Notes: generated from the letters alone by a model not told the origin. 64,000 nucleotides of DNA from an uncultured Bacteroidales bacterium (GCA_902801475.1 CADCIO010000007.1:1-64000); one strand, 5' to 3'. Shown: positions 6,850-17,230, counted from the stretch's first letter. Numbers and translations: made by a program.

Positions 6850-9474
6850 ATGATGACAGCAAAAGAAATACGTGAGTCTTTCAAGAAGTTTTTTGAAAGC
6901 AAGGAGCACCTGATTGTGCCATCGGCTCCGATGGTGGTGAAGGACGACCCAACATTGATGTTTACCAATGCGGGCATGAACCAGTTTAAGGACATCATTC
7001 TGGGCAACGCTACGCCCAAGTGTCGCCGTCAGGCTGACTCGCAGAAGTGTCTGCGTGTGAGTGGTAAGCACAACGACCTCGAGGAGGTGGGACATGACAC
7101 CTATCACCACACGATGTTTGAGATGTTGGGTAACTGGTCGTTTGGCGACTACTTCAAGAAAGAGGCCATCAGTTGGGCGTGGGAGTACATCGTGGATGTG
7201 CTGAAGATTGACCCGAAGGATCTCTATGCAACAGTGTTCGAGGGCAGTCCTGAAGAAGGTCTGTCTCGTGACGATGAGGCTGCCGGCATCTGGGAACAGT
7301 TCCTGCCTAAAGACCACATCATCAACGGCAACAAGCACGACAACTTCTGGGAGATGGGTGACACGGGGCCTTGCGGTCCTTGCTCAGAGATTCATGTCGA
7401 TTCTCGTTCTGAGGAGGAGAAGGCCAAGGTGCCTGGTCGTGAACTGGTGAACAAAGACCACCCACAGGTGATTGAGATCTGGAACCTTGTGTTCATGCAG
7501 TACAACCGCAAGGCTGACGGCTCGCTCGAGGGTCTGCCAGCCAAGGTGATTGACACGGGTATGGGCTTCGAGCGTCTGGTGCGCACGCTTCAGGGCAAGA
7601 CTTCCAACTACGATACAGACGTGTTCCAACCACTCATCAAGGTGTTGGGCGATATGGCAGGTTGCAAGTATGGAGAGGATGAGAAGAAGGACATCGCCAT
7701 GCGTGTGGTGGTTGACCACTTGCGTGCCATTGCCTTTGCCATTGCCGATGGTCAGTTGCCATCGAACGCTAAGGCAGGTTATGTAATTCGTCGCATCCTT
7801 CGTCGTGCTGTACGCTATGGCTACACCTTCTTGGGTCAGAAGGAGGCATTCATCTATAAGCTCGTGCCAACCCTCGTGGATGAGATGGGCGATGCCTTCC
7901 CAGAGATTGGTGCTCAGCAGAAGCTGGTGATGAAGGTAATGCAGGAGGAGGAAAGCTCGTTCCTTCGCACGTTGGAGAACGGTATCAAGCTCCTTCAGGG
8001 TGTCATCGATGAGACCAAGGCTGCAGGCAAGACAGAGATTGCTGGCGACAAGGCATTCACGCTGTTCGACACCTTCGGATTCCCACTCGACCTGACCGAG
8101 CTCATTTGCCGTGAGCAGGGTCTGACTGTGGATGAGAAGGGCTTCGATGTCTGCATGCAGGAACAGAAGAACAGAGCACGCAACGCTGCTGAGGTGAAGC
8201 TGGGCGACTGGGTGACCCTGAGCGATGTGGAGAGTGAGTTCGTGGGTTATGACTATACAGAGCATCCTGCTCACATCATTAAATATAGAGAGGTGCAGCA
8301 GAAGAAGCGCACAGCCTATGAAGTCATCCTCGACAAGACTCCGTTCTATGGCGAGATGGGTGGTGAGATCGGCGACTCAGGTGTGCTGGTCAGCGAGAAT
8401 GAGGAGATCAAGGTGCTCGACACGAAGAAGGAGAACGGTCTGTCCATCCATATCGTGGATAAGCTCCCAGAACAGCCAGAGGCAGAGTTCATGGCTTGTG
8501 TGGATGTGGAGCGTCGCCATGCTATCGAGGCCAACCATACTTGTACCCACTTGCTCGATGAAGCCTTGCGCGAAGTATTGGGCACCCATGTGGAGCAGAA
8601 GGGTTCTCTCGTGACTGCCGACTACCTCCGTTTCGACTTCTCTCACTTCGAGAAGGTCACCCCAGAGCAGTTGCGTGAGGTGGAGCACATTGTCAATGCC
8701 AAGATTCGCGAGGACATTCCGCTGAAGGAGTATCGCGACTATCCGATAGAGAAGGCCAAGGAACTTGGTGCCATCGCCCTGTTTGGCGAGAAGTATGGCG
8801 ACAAGGTTCGTGTGGTTCAGTTCGGCACCAGCGTTGAGTTCTGTGGTGGTTGTCACGCCCAGAGCACAGGCCGTTTGGGTATGGTGCGCATCGTGAGTGA
8901 AAGTTCTATCGCTGCTGGTGTGCGTCGTATCGAAGCCATCACAGGTAAGGCTGTGGAGGACATGCTCGACAAGATGCAGGACTTCATGACTGACTTGAAG
9001 GGCTTGCTCAACAATGCGCCAGACCTCATGGCAACCGTGCAGAAAGCCATTTCCGAGAACAAGGAATTGCAGGCACAAGTGGAGCAGTTCAAGGCACAGA
9101 AGGCACAGCAACTCAAGCAGATGCTGATTGAGAAGGCACGTGAGGTGAATGGTGTGAAGGTCATTTATGGTGTGCTGCCTTTGGAGGCACAACACGTGAA
9201 GGATATCGCCTTCCAGCTCCGTAGCCAGTTCCCAGAGCACTTGCTTGTGGTCATCGGTAGTGAAGCTGCAGGTAAACCAACGCTGACAGTTTCCATCTCA
9301 GACGACTTGGTGGCTGAAGGCAAGAATGCCGGTCAGTACGTTCGTGAGGCAGGCAAGCTCATCCAAGGTGGTGGTGGTGGTCAGCCCCATTTCGCTACGG
9401 CTGGTGGTAAGAATCCTGACGGTCTGAAAGCTGCTGTGGATAAGATCATCGAGCTGGCACAGTTGGATAAATAA
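6850..9474 (+). CDS. alaS: Alanyl-tRNA synthetase
   Basis: The 874-residue protein is full length for the family. The class II catalytic core comes first ([17 protein letters not shown], then [12 protein letters not shown]). The editing domain follows, with zinc ligands in [12 protein letters not shown] and CGGCH, and then the C-Ala region ending in a Gly-rich [14 protein letters not shown]. It charges tRNA-Ala and hydrolyses mischarged Ser or Gly. Two consecutive ATGs (6850, 6853) are possible starts. It is monocistronic, with its own promoter and terminator. Confidence 0.98.
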   Translation: MMTAKEIRESFKKFFESKEHLIVPSAPMVVKDDPTLMFTNAGMNQFKDIILGNATPKCRRQADSQKCLRVSGKHNDLEEVGHDTYHHTMFEMLGNWSFGDYFKKEAISWAWEYIVDVLKIDPKDLYATVFEGSPEEGLSRDDEAAGIWEQFLPKDHIINGNKHDNFWEMGDTGPCGPCSEIHVDSRSEEEKAKVPGRELVNKDHPQVIEIWNLVFMQYNRKADGSLEGLPAKVIDTGMGFERLVRTLQGKTSNYDTDVFQPLIKVLGDMAGCKYGEDEKKDIAMRVVVDHLRAIAFAIADGQLPSNAKAGYVIRRILRRAVRYGYTFLGQKEAFIYKLVPTLVDEMGDAFPEIGAQQKLVMKVMQEEESSFLRTLENGIKLLQGVIDETKAAGKTEIAGDKAFTLFDTFGFPLDLTELICREQGLTVDEKGFDVCMQEQKNRARNAAEVKLGDWVTLSDVESEFVGYDYTEHPAHIIKYREVQQKKRTAYEVILDKTPFYGEMGGEIGDSGVLVSENEEIKVLDTKKENGLSIHIVDKLPEQPEAEFMACVDVERRHAIEANHTCTHLLDEALREVLGTHVEQKGSLVTADYLRFDFSHFEKVTPEQLREVEHIVNAKIREDIPLKEYRDYPIEKAKELGAIALFGEKYGDKVRVVQFGTSVEFCGGCHAQSTGRLGMVRIVSESSIAAGVRRIEAITGKAVEDMLDKMQDFMTDLKGLLNNAPDLMATVQKAISENKELQAQVEQFKAQKAQQLKQMLIEKAREVNGVKVIYGVLPLEAQHVKDIAFQLRSQFPEHLLVVIGSEAAGKPTLTVSISDDLVAEGKNAGQYVREAGKLIQGGGGGQPHFATAGGKNPDGLKAAVDKIIELAQLDK

Positions 9475-9480
9475 AATATT

Positions 9481-9511
9481 CCCTTCCACGATGAGTGGGA
9501 GGGATTTTTTT
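9481..9511 (+). terminator. alaS terminator
   Basis: A 9-bp stem (CCCTTCCAC/GTGGGAGGG) with a 5-nt loop is followed by a seven-T tract, 6 bp after the alaS stop. Confidence 0.9.
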
Positions 9512-9602
9512 ATCGCATGAAGAGCGTCTCATTCCAATTATTTTTGCGATATAGGGGAGAGCGTTTTTAACTTTTGGCTATTTTGATGGTCATATAGTTT
9601 AT

Positions 9603-12600
9603 ATGAAACAATTCCCGTTTATACGATATATCGCTTTGCTGGCAGTCCTCATGTTTGTGGGAGGACTCTCTGTGTATGCTCAACAGAAAAAGAATGAAGA
9701 TGTGAGTGGCCGTATTATAGATAATTCGACAGCTGAGCCACTTCCCAGCACCACATTGCAACTGTACGAGATTACTACCCGACGCGACAAAACGGATACT
9801 ACTTTTGTCAAGGGAGTCTATTCTGATAAGAATGGACATTTTGGCTTTTCCTCGGTCAATGCAGGCTCTTATGTGCTGAAACTCTCTTTTCTTGGTTACC
9901 AGTCACGAATGATTCCATTTCAGAAGAAACGGCAGAATCTGTCTTTGGGCACCCTCTACCTGAACCCTGAAATAGTGGAGCTGGATGAGGCAGTTGTCAC
10001 AGCCAATCTTCCCAAGATGGTTGTCAAGGATGACACATTAATATTTAATGCCGATGCCTTCACTGTGCCAGAGGGTTCGGTGATCGAGGCATTGGTGGAG
10101 GTTCTGCCTGGAGCTGAAATTGATGAGAATGGTGGCATCACCATCAATGGTAAAGCAGTGAAGCGCTTCAAGTTGGACGGTCGTGATTTCATGACAGGCA
10201 ACAATAGCGCTGTGATGAAAAACTTACCTTCTTATGTCATTGACAAGGTGAAGGTGTATGATGAGAAGAGCGATCTCGCACGACTGACGAACATCGACGA
10301 TGGCGAAGATGACTTTGTGATGGAATTCACCATCAAGAAGAGTGCCCGACGTGGATTGCAGGCCAATCCTGACGTGGGCTATGGTACGGACAACCGATAT
10401 GGCATCCGATTGACAGCGATGAAACCTTTTGGAGCGATGCGCTATACGTTCATGGGCAATGCCAACAACGTGAACGACCAAAACTTCTCAGGACGAGGTG
10501 GACGAGGCAGGGGCAATGGCAACGGACAGCGTCACACGCAGACAGGAGCCTTGGATGTGAGCTACGAGAACAACAAGGACTTGAAAATGAGTGGACGTGT
10601 GACCTGGACCCATAGCACAGCCGACAACTGGAACCGTACAGGGTCGGAAAACTTCGTCAGGACTCGAGGAGGAGCTTTCTCTAACAGCATCAGCCAAAGC
10701 TACTCTCGCAACAATAGCTGGACGGGAAACATGAACCTGCAATGGACCATCGACTCGGTCACCACGTTCTCTTTCCGTCCCAACGTGACCTTCTCGACGA
10801 ACGACAGCCGCAGTTTCTCAACCTCAGCCTCGTTCAACACGGATCCCTTCGAACACGTGAAGAATCCCCTGAGCAATGAGGGTATGAAAACGATGAACGA
10901 CTTGGGACTGATTGTCAATGGTAGGCAGAACAAGTCGATGAGCTATGGTGAGAACAAGAATCTCAGCACACAGCTGCAGCTGCATCGCCGCTTGAGCGAT
11001 AGTGGACGCAACGTCGCTGTCAACGGCAATATCAGCTACAGTAAAAACAGCAACCGAAATGCCAACCTTTCGATGGTGCACCTATACAGGACTCAGGACA
11101 GTGCAGGCAATGACTCGACCTATCAGACCAACCGATACACCGTTTCGCCCAACAACAACTTCAATTACAACGTAGGCCTCACCTATTCAGAGCCGCTCTT
11201 TATCTTCAAGCCCAAGACAGAGGCTGTGGATACGCTGGCTACTGACAGCAACCTTCCTCAAGAGAACACGAGAGGAAATAGGGAAGGTGGCAATCGTGGT
11301 GGTGGCAATGCAGGTGGCGGTGACCGAGGTGGCTTCTCTGGAGGTGGTGGTCCCGGTGGCGGCGGTCCTGGAGGTGGCGGCTCTGGTGGTGGAAACCGTG
11401 GAGGCAATCAACGCAATACTGGTTCGCAGGGTATATTCCTGCAGGTGAATTACAATTTCCGATACAGCCATCAGAAGAATGACCCGCTGACTTACGACTT
11501 TCCCGACCTTGGCGAGGAGGCATTCGATGCTGTCTTGCAGAGTTATCGTGAGTGGGGAAAGCTGTTCGGATTCCTTGACAATCCCTATGAGGAATATCTC
11601 TCCACGCGTCTGAGCCGATACTCGGAACGCAAGGAGTATGGACATAACATCAATGTGCAGTTGCGACTGGTTCTCAATAAAATCAACATGAACGTAGGTG
11701 TGTCTGCTCAACCTCAGCGTTCACGCTACATACAGCAATATCTGGGACGTCCTGTCGATACTGTTCGTACCGTCACCAACTATACGCCCACGCTCAATCT
11801 GCGCTACCGCTTCACCCAGCAGAGCAACCTGCAAGTGACCTTGCGTGGACAGACACAGCAACCGTCCATCACCCAACTCCTCAACATCTACGATGACACC
11901 AACCCCCTCAACATCACGATGGGTAATCCGGGTCTGAAGCCTTCTTTCACCACCAACTTCGACGTCAACTACCAAAGGCAAAGCACCCCCAAGTATGTGG
12001 AGGATAGCCTGGGCAACAAGATTCCCAAGGCACAACGTCGATGGAGCTACAGCGCCAACGCAAGTGTACGAAGCACCAAAAATACCGTCGGCAATATCGT
12101 CACTTACAACGAGGATACAGGTGGACGCATTTCTCGACCAGAAAATTTCAATGGCAACTGGAGCACGAATGGTGGCGCTACCTTCAACATCTCGCTCGAC
12201 ACCCTGAACCGCTGGGATGTGAGCGGTTCTGTACGAGGCAACTACAATCATCACGTCTCCTACGTCAATCTGAACAGAAACGCCTCGTCCGAGCGCAACG
12301 TCACCCATACATACAATCTCACGCCGTCAGTGTCGTTGAGCTTCCGTAAGAAGAATATCAGTGTCTCGCTGAACACGAACATCACTTATGCTCGCACAGA
12401 GAACGAACTGCAGGCATCGCGCAACTTGACTACATGGAACTTCCAGTATGGTGGTAACACGAAAATCACCTTCCCCTGGGGCACCAGCCTTTCCACCGAC
12501 TTCCACATGTACAGCAAACGAGGCTATAGCGACCAATCACTCAACACCAACGAACTGCTATGGAATGCTCAACTGTCACATGCCTTCCTGCGTGGCAAGA

Positions 12601-12788
12601 AACTGACCGTGATGCTCCAATGGTATGACATTCTTCATGAGCAGTCGAACTTCACCCGTACCGTCAATGCCAACGGATGGACGGATCGTGAGGTCAATTC
12701 CATCACCAGCTACGCCATCCTCCACCTCAGCTATCGTCTCAACGTCTTTGGTGGTCGTCAAAGTGCAAGAGGTGGTGGAAGAAGGTAA
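9603..12788 (+). CDS. Outer membrane beta-barrel protein with carboxypeptidase-regulatory and plug-like domains
   Basis: This 1061-residue protein has a signal peptide ending SVYAQQ. A carboxypeptidase-regulatory-like domain follows (about 35-115, VSGRIIDNSTAEPLPSTTLQ), then a plug-like domain (about 125-240, VLPGAEIDENGGITINGKAV) and a long beta barrel. A Gly/Arg-rich insertion lies at about 555-605 (GGGGPGGGGPGGGG within it). The C-terminus continues past the last barrel strand as GGRQSARGGGRR. The family resembles TonB-dependent transporters, but no SusD partner is present, so substrate transport is unproven. It is a paralogue of the protein at 32839-35922. The next gene follows 40 bp later and is probably co-transcribed. 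Confidence 0.85.
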   Translation: MKQFPFIRYIALLAVLMFVGGLSVYAQQKKNEDVSGRIIDNSTAEPLPSTTLQLYEITTRRDKTDTTFVKGVYSDKNGHFGFSSVNAGSYVLKLSFLGYQSRMIPFQKKRQNLSLGTLYLNPEIVELDEAVVTANLPKMVVKDDTLIFNADAFTVPEGSVIEALVEVLPGAEIDENGGITINGKAVKRFKLDGRDFMTGNNSAVMKNLPSYVIDKVKVYDEKSDLARLTNIDDGEDDFVMEFTIKKSARRGLQANPDVGYGTDNRYGIRLTAMKPFGAMRYTFMGNANNVNDQNFSGRGGRGRGNGNGQRHTQTGALDVSYENNKDLKMSGRVTWTHSTADNWNRTGSENFVRTRGGAFSNSISQSYSRNNSWTGNMNLQWTIDSVTTFSFRPNVTFSTNDSRSFSTSASFNTDPFEHVKNPLSNEGMKTMNDLGLIVNGRQNKSMSYGENKNLSTQLQLHRRLSDSGRNVAVNGNISYSKNSNRNANLSMVHLYRTQDSAGNDSTYQTNRYTVSPNNNFNYNVGLTYSEPLFIFKPKTEAVDTLATDSNLPQENTRGNREGGNRGGGNAGGGDRGGFSGGGGPGGGGPGGGGSGGGNRGGNQRNTGSQGIFLQVNYNFRYSHQKNDPLTYDFPDLGEEAFDAVLQSYREWGKLFGFLDNPYEEYLSTRLSRYSERKEYGHNINVQLRLVLNKINMNVGVSAQPQRSRYIQQYLGRPVDTVRTVTNYTPTLNLRYRFTQQSNLQVTLRGQTQQPSITQLLNIYDDTNPLNITMGNPGLKPSFTTNFDVNYQRQSTPKYVEDSLGNKIPKAQRRWSYSANASVRSTKNTVGNIVTYNEDTGGRISRPENFNGNWSTNGGATFNISLDTLNRWDVSGSVRGNYNHHVSYVNLNRNASSERNVTHTYNLTPSVSLSFRKKNISVSLNTNITYARTENELQASRNLTTWNFQYGGNTKITFPWGTSLSTDFHMYSKRGYSDQSLNTNELLWNAQLSHAFLRGKKLTVMLQWYDILHEQSNFTRTVNANGWTDREVNSITSYAILHLSYRLNVFGGRQSARGGGRR

Positions 12789-12828
12789 GTCTATGTAGGT
12801 AACAATAACGTATAAGAATTCAGATATA

Positions 12829-13773
12829 ATGCAACAGATCAAAGTATTTTTATGGATCATGGGACTGACCCTTTGCTCCATGACCATGCACGCACAATTC
12901 ATGGGCGATCCCAGGGAACGTTTTAGCCTGTCTGCCACCGTCGATGGCGCCACCAACACCGACTATACTTGGCGCTCAGGACATGACGGCGAACGCTTGG
13001 CAGGTGGACGCATGATGCCAGGCGTGAATGTCAAGGTGAAGTCAAACGTAAAACTCTTCTCCAACCGGATGCTCTCCTTCTCCATCGCGCCCTTTTACAA
13101 CTTCAGCAATCGCGAACTGCGGACAGAGTGGGGCGCCTCGAACTTAGGCTTCACCATGCCTACCGAACACCATCGCTATGGAGGCTCATTGACGCTGAAC
13201 TGCAACTTGCTGGTATTCGGCAAACCGCTGATGCTCACAGGTATGGGCACAGGAAACTTCTCGCAGTATGGCTACGAGAACGCCTCAGGAATGCTCAGCG
13301 GCATCCTCATGGTCACCCGCTCCCAGCGCACCGTCCTCGGACTTGGCGCCGTCTATATGCTCGGCACAGCCGTCTCATGGCCCCTCTACCCAGTGTTCAT
13401 CTATACCCACAAGTTCGACGATCGTTGGAGCGTCAATCTCATGGAGGCATACAACTACCTCTACTACCAGGCATCGCCCACCGTCAAGTACGCCCTGGGC
13501 ATGGAACTCGAAAGCGACATCTTCTACTTCCGTCCCAAGACCATCGGACTTCCTGAGAAAGCCATGTACACCCAAGTCTCCGAACGTCTCGGCCTCTTTG
13601 CCGACATCCAAGCCACCAAGGAAATCTTCCTCAACCTTGGCGCAGGCATCGACGTCCCCTTCTATGGCCGCCTCCGCGAAAGCGGCTATCGCCACAGCTA
13701 CATGACCCTGCGCGACCACTCCAAACCCTTCGTCAAGATGACCGTGAAATATAGTTTGAAGAAGAATCAGTAA
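12829..13773 (+). CDS. Outer membrane beta-barrel protein, family not recognised
   Basis: The 314-residue protein has a signal peptide (LTLCSMTMHAQ) and alternating polar/aromatic strands typical of a small beta barrel, ending KPFVKMTVKYSLKKNQ. It lies 40 bp after the large outer membrane protein on the same strand and probably shares its transcript. That suggests a joint envelope role, but nothing in the sequence gives a substrate. Confidence is high that it is a gene and moderate that it is a barrel. Confidence 0.75.
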   Translation: MQQIKVFLWIMGLTLCSMTMHAQFMGDPRERFSLSATVDGATNTDYTWRSGHDGERLAGGRMMPGVNVKVKSNVKLFSNRMLSFSIAPFYNFSNRELRTEWGASNLGFTMPTEHHRYGGSLTLNCNLLVFGKPLMLTGMGTGNFSQYGYENASGMLSGILMVTRSQRTVLGLGAVYMLGTAVSWPLYPVFIYTHKFDDRWSVNLMEAYNYLYYQASPTVKYALGMELESDIFYFRPKTIGLPEKAMYTQVSERLGLFADIQATKEIFLNLGAGIDVPFYGRLRESGYRHSYMTLRDHSKPFVKMTVKYSLKKNQ

Positions 13774-14074
13774 AACTTTCATTGACATCTTCACGCGGCT
13801 AAAGGCAAAAGGTCGTGCGCCTTTAGCCATTTAATCGTGTGCCTTTAGGCAAATGATGGTGTGCCTAAAGCTGGTGTCCGTATTAGCTTGATAAATTCTC
13901 CGTTTTGAATCAACAAATTTCCCCTTTTGAGTCGGGAGAATTTCCACATATCCCACAAAAGAGGGGGAGATAGTTTAACCTTGATGTTTTTGCGGGGCAA
14001 CTAGGAAAATATTTTTCTCTAACTGGGGAAATGTATTTTTCGTCTTTCTAAGTAGAATCTTAGAAAACAATCAA
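13774..14074. repeat. Spacer with GCCTTTAGGC-type dyads
   Basis: A perfect 10-bp inverted repeat (GGCTAAAGGC 13797-13806, GCCTTTAGCC 13819-13828) is followed by two more copies of the same word. One is the near-palindrome GCCTTTAGGC (13841-13850) and one the reversed GCCTAAAGC (13863-13871). The rest is AT-rich with no gene. The inverted repeat may terminate the upstream outer membrane genes, but it lacks a T tract. Confidence 0.5.
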
Positions 14075-14114
14075 AATGAAGGTGGACACCTCGATTGAAA
14101 TGCCCACCTTCATT
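14075..14114 (-). terminator. Terminator of the zinc-ribbon membrane protein gene
   Basis: A perfect 11-bp inverted repeat (AATGAAGGTGG/CCACCTTCATT) with an 18-nt loop is followed on the minus strand by a T-rich tract. It lies 45 bp beyond the stop of the 14159-15016 gene. Confidence 0.7.
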
Positions 14115-14158
14115 CTGTCTGCCAATATATCAATATGCCATCACTTCAGACAGCCTTT

Positions 14159-15016
14159 TCAATTATTTCTACCAAACTCTTCTCTCCTCAGTCCCTCCAT
14201 CACATGGAAGAAAAGATGATGAGCCCGTAGCATTTTCTCAAATGATGCTACCAAAAGTGCCTCAATATCGGGAATCTCACTCATCCACAGAATATCATAC
14301 AGCGAATGGAGAGACAACTCATTCTCTGCCCTATCGTAGGTATAGACTAGCCTGACCATGTTATGCATATTACACTCATTCACCGCCTTATACAACAGCG
14401 AAAGGTTGTCAATGTCATCCAATGGGGCATCATACCATCTAAGATCTTGAATATGAAGATACGTATTCTCATCCTCTGCAATGATACGGAAAGTTTCCCC
14501 CTGATACCTCACAATGAAATCCTGTTCAGCATCAAACTCATATTGTAAATTCAAACTATGCAATGCCAATTGCAAGAGTGTTCTCGTGGAAACTTCAGAT
14601 ATGTTATTGCCCACGGGGATTTCGACATCTTCCACTTCCTCTGTCTTATCAGTTTCCTTTTGTTTTTTCTTCATATTTTTCTTTGTTTTTATACGTTTAA
14701 TTAACTTGCCAATTGAGTCAGCCCCCCAAAAAATCAACCAAGTGATTCCCAGCAACACAAATACTCCCCCCAAAATAGCTGAGGCCACACCTGCAAACGT
14801 AACCTTGACGCCAGATAGATTCACAATGATAACTATAATCGCAATGAGAATCAAAAGCACCATACGCCATATGCATCCCACATCATCCTTGTCATCTAAG
14901 ATGGCGCAATGCCTTGCACCACTATAGTGAGGGCAATCCGTATCATCCTCTGGCGTATAATACCCACAGTTCCTACGGTCTTTCTTACACCTTGCACATT
15001 GAGACAGTTTCGTCAT
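14159..15016 (-). CDS. Cys-rich N-terminus, two membrane segments and YbjN-like C-domain, unknown function
   Basis: This 285-residue protein starts with a Cys/His-rich segment (CARCKKDRRNCGYY, then CPHYSGARHC) that may bind zinc. Two membrane segments (about 51-68, 73-95) and a Lys-rich linker (RIKTKKNMKKKQ) follow. The cytoplasmic domain (about 135-285) has the look of YbjN or secretion-chaperone-like folds (FDAEQDFIVRYQGETFRIIA), which is a weak impression. It is the leftmost gene of the AT-rich island. The next gene upstream on the same strand is a lipoprotein 38 bp away. Confidence 0.65.
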   Translation of the reverse strand: MTKLSQCARCKKDRRNCGYYTPEDDTDCPHYSGARHCAILDDKDDVGCIWRMVLLILIAIIVIIVNLSGVKVTFAGVASAILGGVFVLLGITWLIFWGADSIGKLIKRIKTKKNMKKKQKETDKTEEVEDVEIPVGNNISEVSTRTLLQLALHSLNLQYEFDAEQDFIVRYQGETFRIIAEDENTYLHIQDLRWYDAPLDDIDNLSLLYKAVNECNMHNMVRLVYTYDRAENELSLHSLYDILWMSEIPDIEALLVASFEKMLRAHHLFFHVMEGLRREEFGRNN

Positions 15017-15054
15017 ATTACGTTAGTATTTCTGATACACAAACACTTTATACA

Positions 15055-15576
15055 CTAATCAAACAACAACACAAGTCCTCCTTCTTCCGAATGGACAGGA
15101 CGTAATCGAACTCCATTCCAAAAGTAATACGCGTAGAGGATGTCCTCTCCTTCATCCTCACATTCTGCTTCTCCATAATAGGTCGAAATGCCCTTCACAA
15201 AAGCCCTTACACTTTCTTCCGTCTGTTGTGAGGTGATAAAATTCAAGGAAGTAATGTAATACATATCACCTTTTTCATCCCATCCAAAGTTCATACCACA
15301 TGGCACACCACAGAACTCTACAACGTAAAACCTTGCCGTATCATTTATTTCACCAATAATAGACAGTACATCCACTTTGCCCTCCATTTCTTTCAAGATA
15401 GTAGACATGCTCTTACCTCTCAATGGAACACCAAAGAAATCCTTCACATAGCAGATATCCGTATCTTTCACCACTTCTTCCTGCCTCGGATCCGTGTCCT
15501 TTTGATTGTTCTGACATCCTGTAAAGACAGCACTCAGCAAGATTGTACAAATATAAAAAATTGGAAATACTTTCAT
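15055..15576 (-). CDS. Lipoprotein, unknown function
   Basis: The 173-residue protein has a lipoprotein signal with lipobox FTGC (Cys20), followed by an Asn/Gln/Asp-rich tether. The folded part contains DVLSIIGEINDTARFYVVEF and FGWDEKGDMYYITSLNF. I do not recognise the family. A decayed relative of its signal peptide is visible at 18484-18714 (compare MKVFPIFYICTILL with MKVYPLFCICIIL). It sits in a run of lipoprotein and membrane genes on one strand. Confidence 0.7.
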   Translation of the reverse strand: MKVFPIFYICTILLSAVFTGCQNNQKDTDPRQEEVVKDTDICYVKDFFGVPLRGKSMSTILKEMEGKVDVLSIIGEINDTARFYVVEFCGVPCGMNFGWDEKGDMYYITSLNFITSQQTEESVRAFVKGISTYYGEAECEDEGEDILYAYYFWNGVRLRPVHSEEGGLVLLFD

Positions 15577-15597
15577 GTTGTTTGTATGTTTTAAGAT

Positions 15598-16065
15598 TTA
15601 TAGTGAGGGCAACTGCCATGCTAAGAGAATGTTGAGACCCAATAAGAATAGGAATAAGATGACAAAGATGATGATATTGACAGCATAGTATGAACAATGC
15701 CAGATACTAGCAATATGCTGCAAATCACTAACACACCTGTCAAAAGCTCTATTGAAAGGAAGGCGATAGTGACGCAACATCAGCACAAATCCCACCAAAT
15801 ACATTAAGGCATAGAACAATGCACATATCCTAATGATCCACCGCATACCTTCAGGTGCTTGAAACGGACACATAAGACTTTGTACAAATGGTAAACATCC
15901 AGACAACACAAGCACACCACCCTGTATCCACAAATTGAAGATAACAGATATTTGTTTATAAGTCAATCCGAAACACTTCCCAAGCCCTTGTAAAAAAAGA
16001 ACGCACAAGGCAAAAGGAATGGTGATGATGTATTTAATCCAATTCATAAAGGTCTCGATTATCAC
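15598..16065 (-). CDS. Four-helix membrane protein, unknown function
   Basis: This 155-residue protein has four hydrophobic segments (about 10-30, 42-62, 75-97, 124-150). No catalytic motif is visible. Its start overlaps the stop of the upstream lipoprotein gene by 4 bp, so the pair is coupled and may form a membrane complex. Confidence 0.65.
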   Translation of the reverse strand: MIIETFMNWIKYIITIPFALCVLFLQGLGKCFGLTYKQISVIFNLWIQGGVLVLSGCLPFVQSLMCPFQAPEGMRWIIRICALFYALMYLVGFVLMLRHYRLPFNRAFDRCVSDLQHIASIWHCSYYAVNIIIFVILFLFLLGLNILLAWQLPSL

Positions 16066-16766
16066 TCATTTATATCATCCTTTACCAATCTCAACTCACG
16101 CTTCCCCTTTTCATTTATAATTGATTGGAAGATTGCCTTTCGTATCAAGCGTGTCCCAGAAGAGAACCAACACACAATCTTCCTCTCCTTCGGTATATAT
16201 TCTGTCCATCGGTCACTCATTGGCTGTCCAGCCCATTCAAAAGGTTCATCCACCATCTTTTGAGGCTTGTCACGGTTAAAGACCTTGTACACATCATATT
16301 GATTAGATCCGTACCAACTGCAATGAGCACCTCTAATCACAAGCTCTTCTTCTCCGTCAAAGTCCATATCTTTGAAATAAAATAGAGACTTATCACTCAA
16401 ATACTCCTCTGGAGCAGGAGACACATAATCAAGTCTTATCGTATCAACCGTATTTTGAACAGCCTCTATTGGTAACACAAACAAATCGCAGTTGATAGTA
16501 AATGAATGCTGAGGTTTTTGAAACGTAAATACAGCAAAACCCCAGTTATCTTCTTCGCCATCCATTAACATATCCATGGACACGCGGTATCCATTAACGA
16601 GTTGATTGCATATAACATGAATCGGAGCAACATTTTCCTGTGCAATGGCTGCTCTCTGCGAATCCTTCGAGAGTTCAGTGTTATTAGAGCTATTCTGGCA
16701 CCCCATACAAATGGTCTGTAAAAATATAGCTCCTAAAAAGAAATAAATGGTGTTTATAGTCTTCAT
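16062..16766 (-). CDS. Lipoprotein with acidic Ca-binding-like loop
   Basis: The 234-residue protein has a lipoprotein signal with lipobox MGC, followed by NSSNN. A central DMDFDGEEELVIRG resembles VCBS/FG-GAP-like acidic loops, also seen in the lipoprotein at 57140 (NFDGVPDVLV). Function is unknown. It is coupled to the downstream membrane protein by a 4-bp overlap. Confidence 0.65.
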   Translation of the reverse strand: MKTINTIYFFLGAIFLQTICMGCQNSSNNTELSKDSQRAAIAQENVAPIHVICNQLVNGYRVSMDMLMDGEEDNWGFAVFTFQKPQHSFTINCDLFVLPIEAVQNTVDTIRLDYVSPAPEEYLSDKSLFYFKDMDFDGEEELVIRGAHCSWYGSNQYDVYKVFNRDKPQKMVDEPFEWAGQPMSDRWTEYIPKERKIVCWFSSGTRLIRKAIFQSIINEKGKRELRLVKDDINE

Positions 16767-16849
16767 GAATTTTTTTGTTTGCGATTTAGGAGAAATGTAT
16801 TACAATTTCTCTTCGTGTTCCCGACTTTGTAATCTTTACCATCAACTCA

Positions 16850-16942
16850 TTAATAGAAGATGACAGTCATCCCTCCCTCATCTCGTTTACACTGTCTTTC
16901 GCAAGCTTTAGTTGAAGGTATATTGTCTAATAAAGCCTTCAT
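16850..16942 (-). CDS. Putative 30-residue micro-ORF behind a promoter
   Basis: The frame starts MKALLDNIPSTKACERQ and ends GGMTVIFY. It lies 29 bp downstream of a well-formed TTTG-N18-TATATTTG promoter, which otherwise has no gene to serve. No homology is recognised. It may be a small peptide, a leader, or a gene remnant. Confidence 0.3.
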   Translation of the reverse strand: MKALLDNIPSTKACERQCKRDEGGMTVIFY

Positions 16943-16971
16943 TGCGCTAAAGCAATCTCTATTTTCGTTTG

Positions 16972-17001
16972 CAAATATACAATTTATTATTCGCTTCCAA
17001 A
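16972..17001 (-). promoter_or_regulatory. Bacteroidetes-type promoter (minus strand)
   Basis: TATATTTG (-7 box, 16972-16979) is preceded by TTTG (16998-17001) with an 18-bp spacer on the minus strand. The only frames downstream are the micro-ORF at 16850-16942 and, further on, the 16062-16766 lipoprotein gene, about 200 bp away. Confidence 0.6.
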
Positions 17002-17155
17002 TAATTTTACAAGTTTTTTTGAGAAACAACAGAAAAAACAAGGTTGCTTGTCATTTACTCATACCTCATCCTCCTTTTCATCTGTGGCCAAGCCCTTATT
17101 CCGCTTTCACCACTACCCTTATTCCGCTTCCGCCACCACCCTCCTTCCACAGCCC

Positions 17156-17230
17156 CTAAATCGACGTCGTCGACATCGGCAAGTCGACATCGACGACATC
17201 GGTTAACCGACGTCGACGATGTCGATTTAG
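17156..17230. repeat. Large CGACGTCG-type imperfect palindrome
   Basis: Two 24-bp arms (17156-17179 and 17207-17230) are inverted copies with two mismatches. The whole element, including the 27-bp centre, is built from alternating GACGTCG and GACATCG words. It is GC-rich inside an AT-rich island and is preceded by direct repeats of CTTATTCCGCTT (around 17093-17131). Confidence 0.75.
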
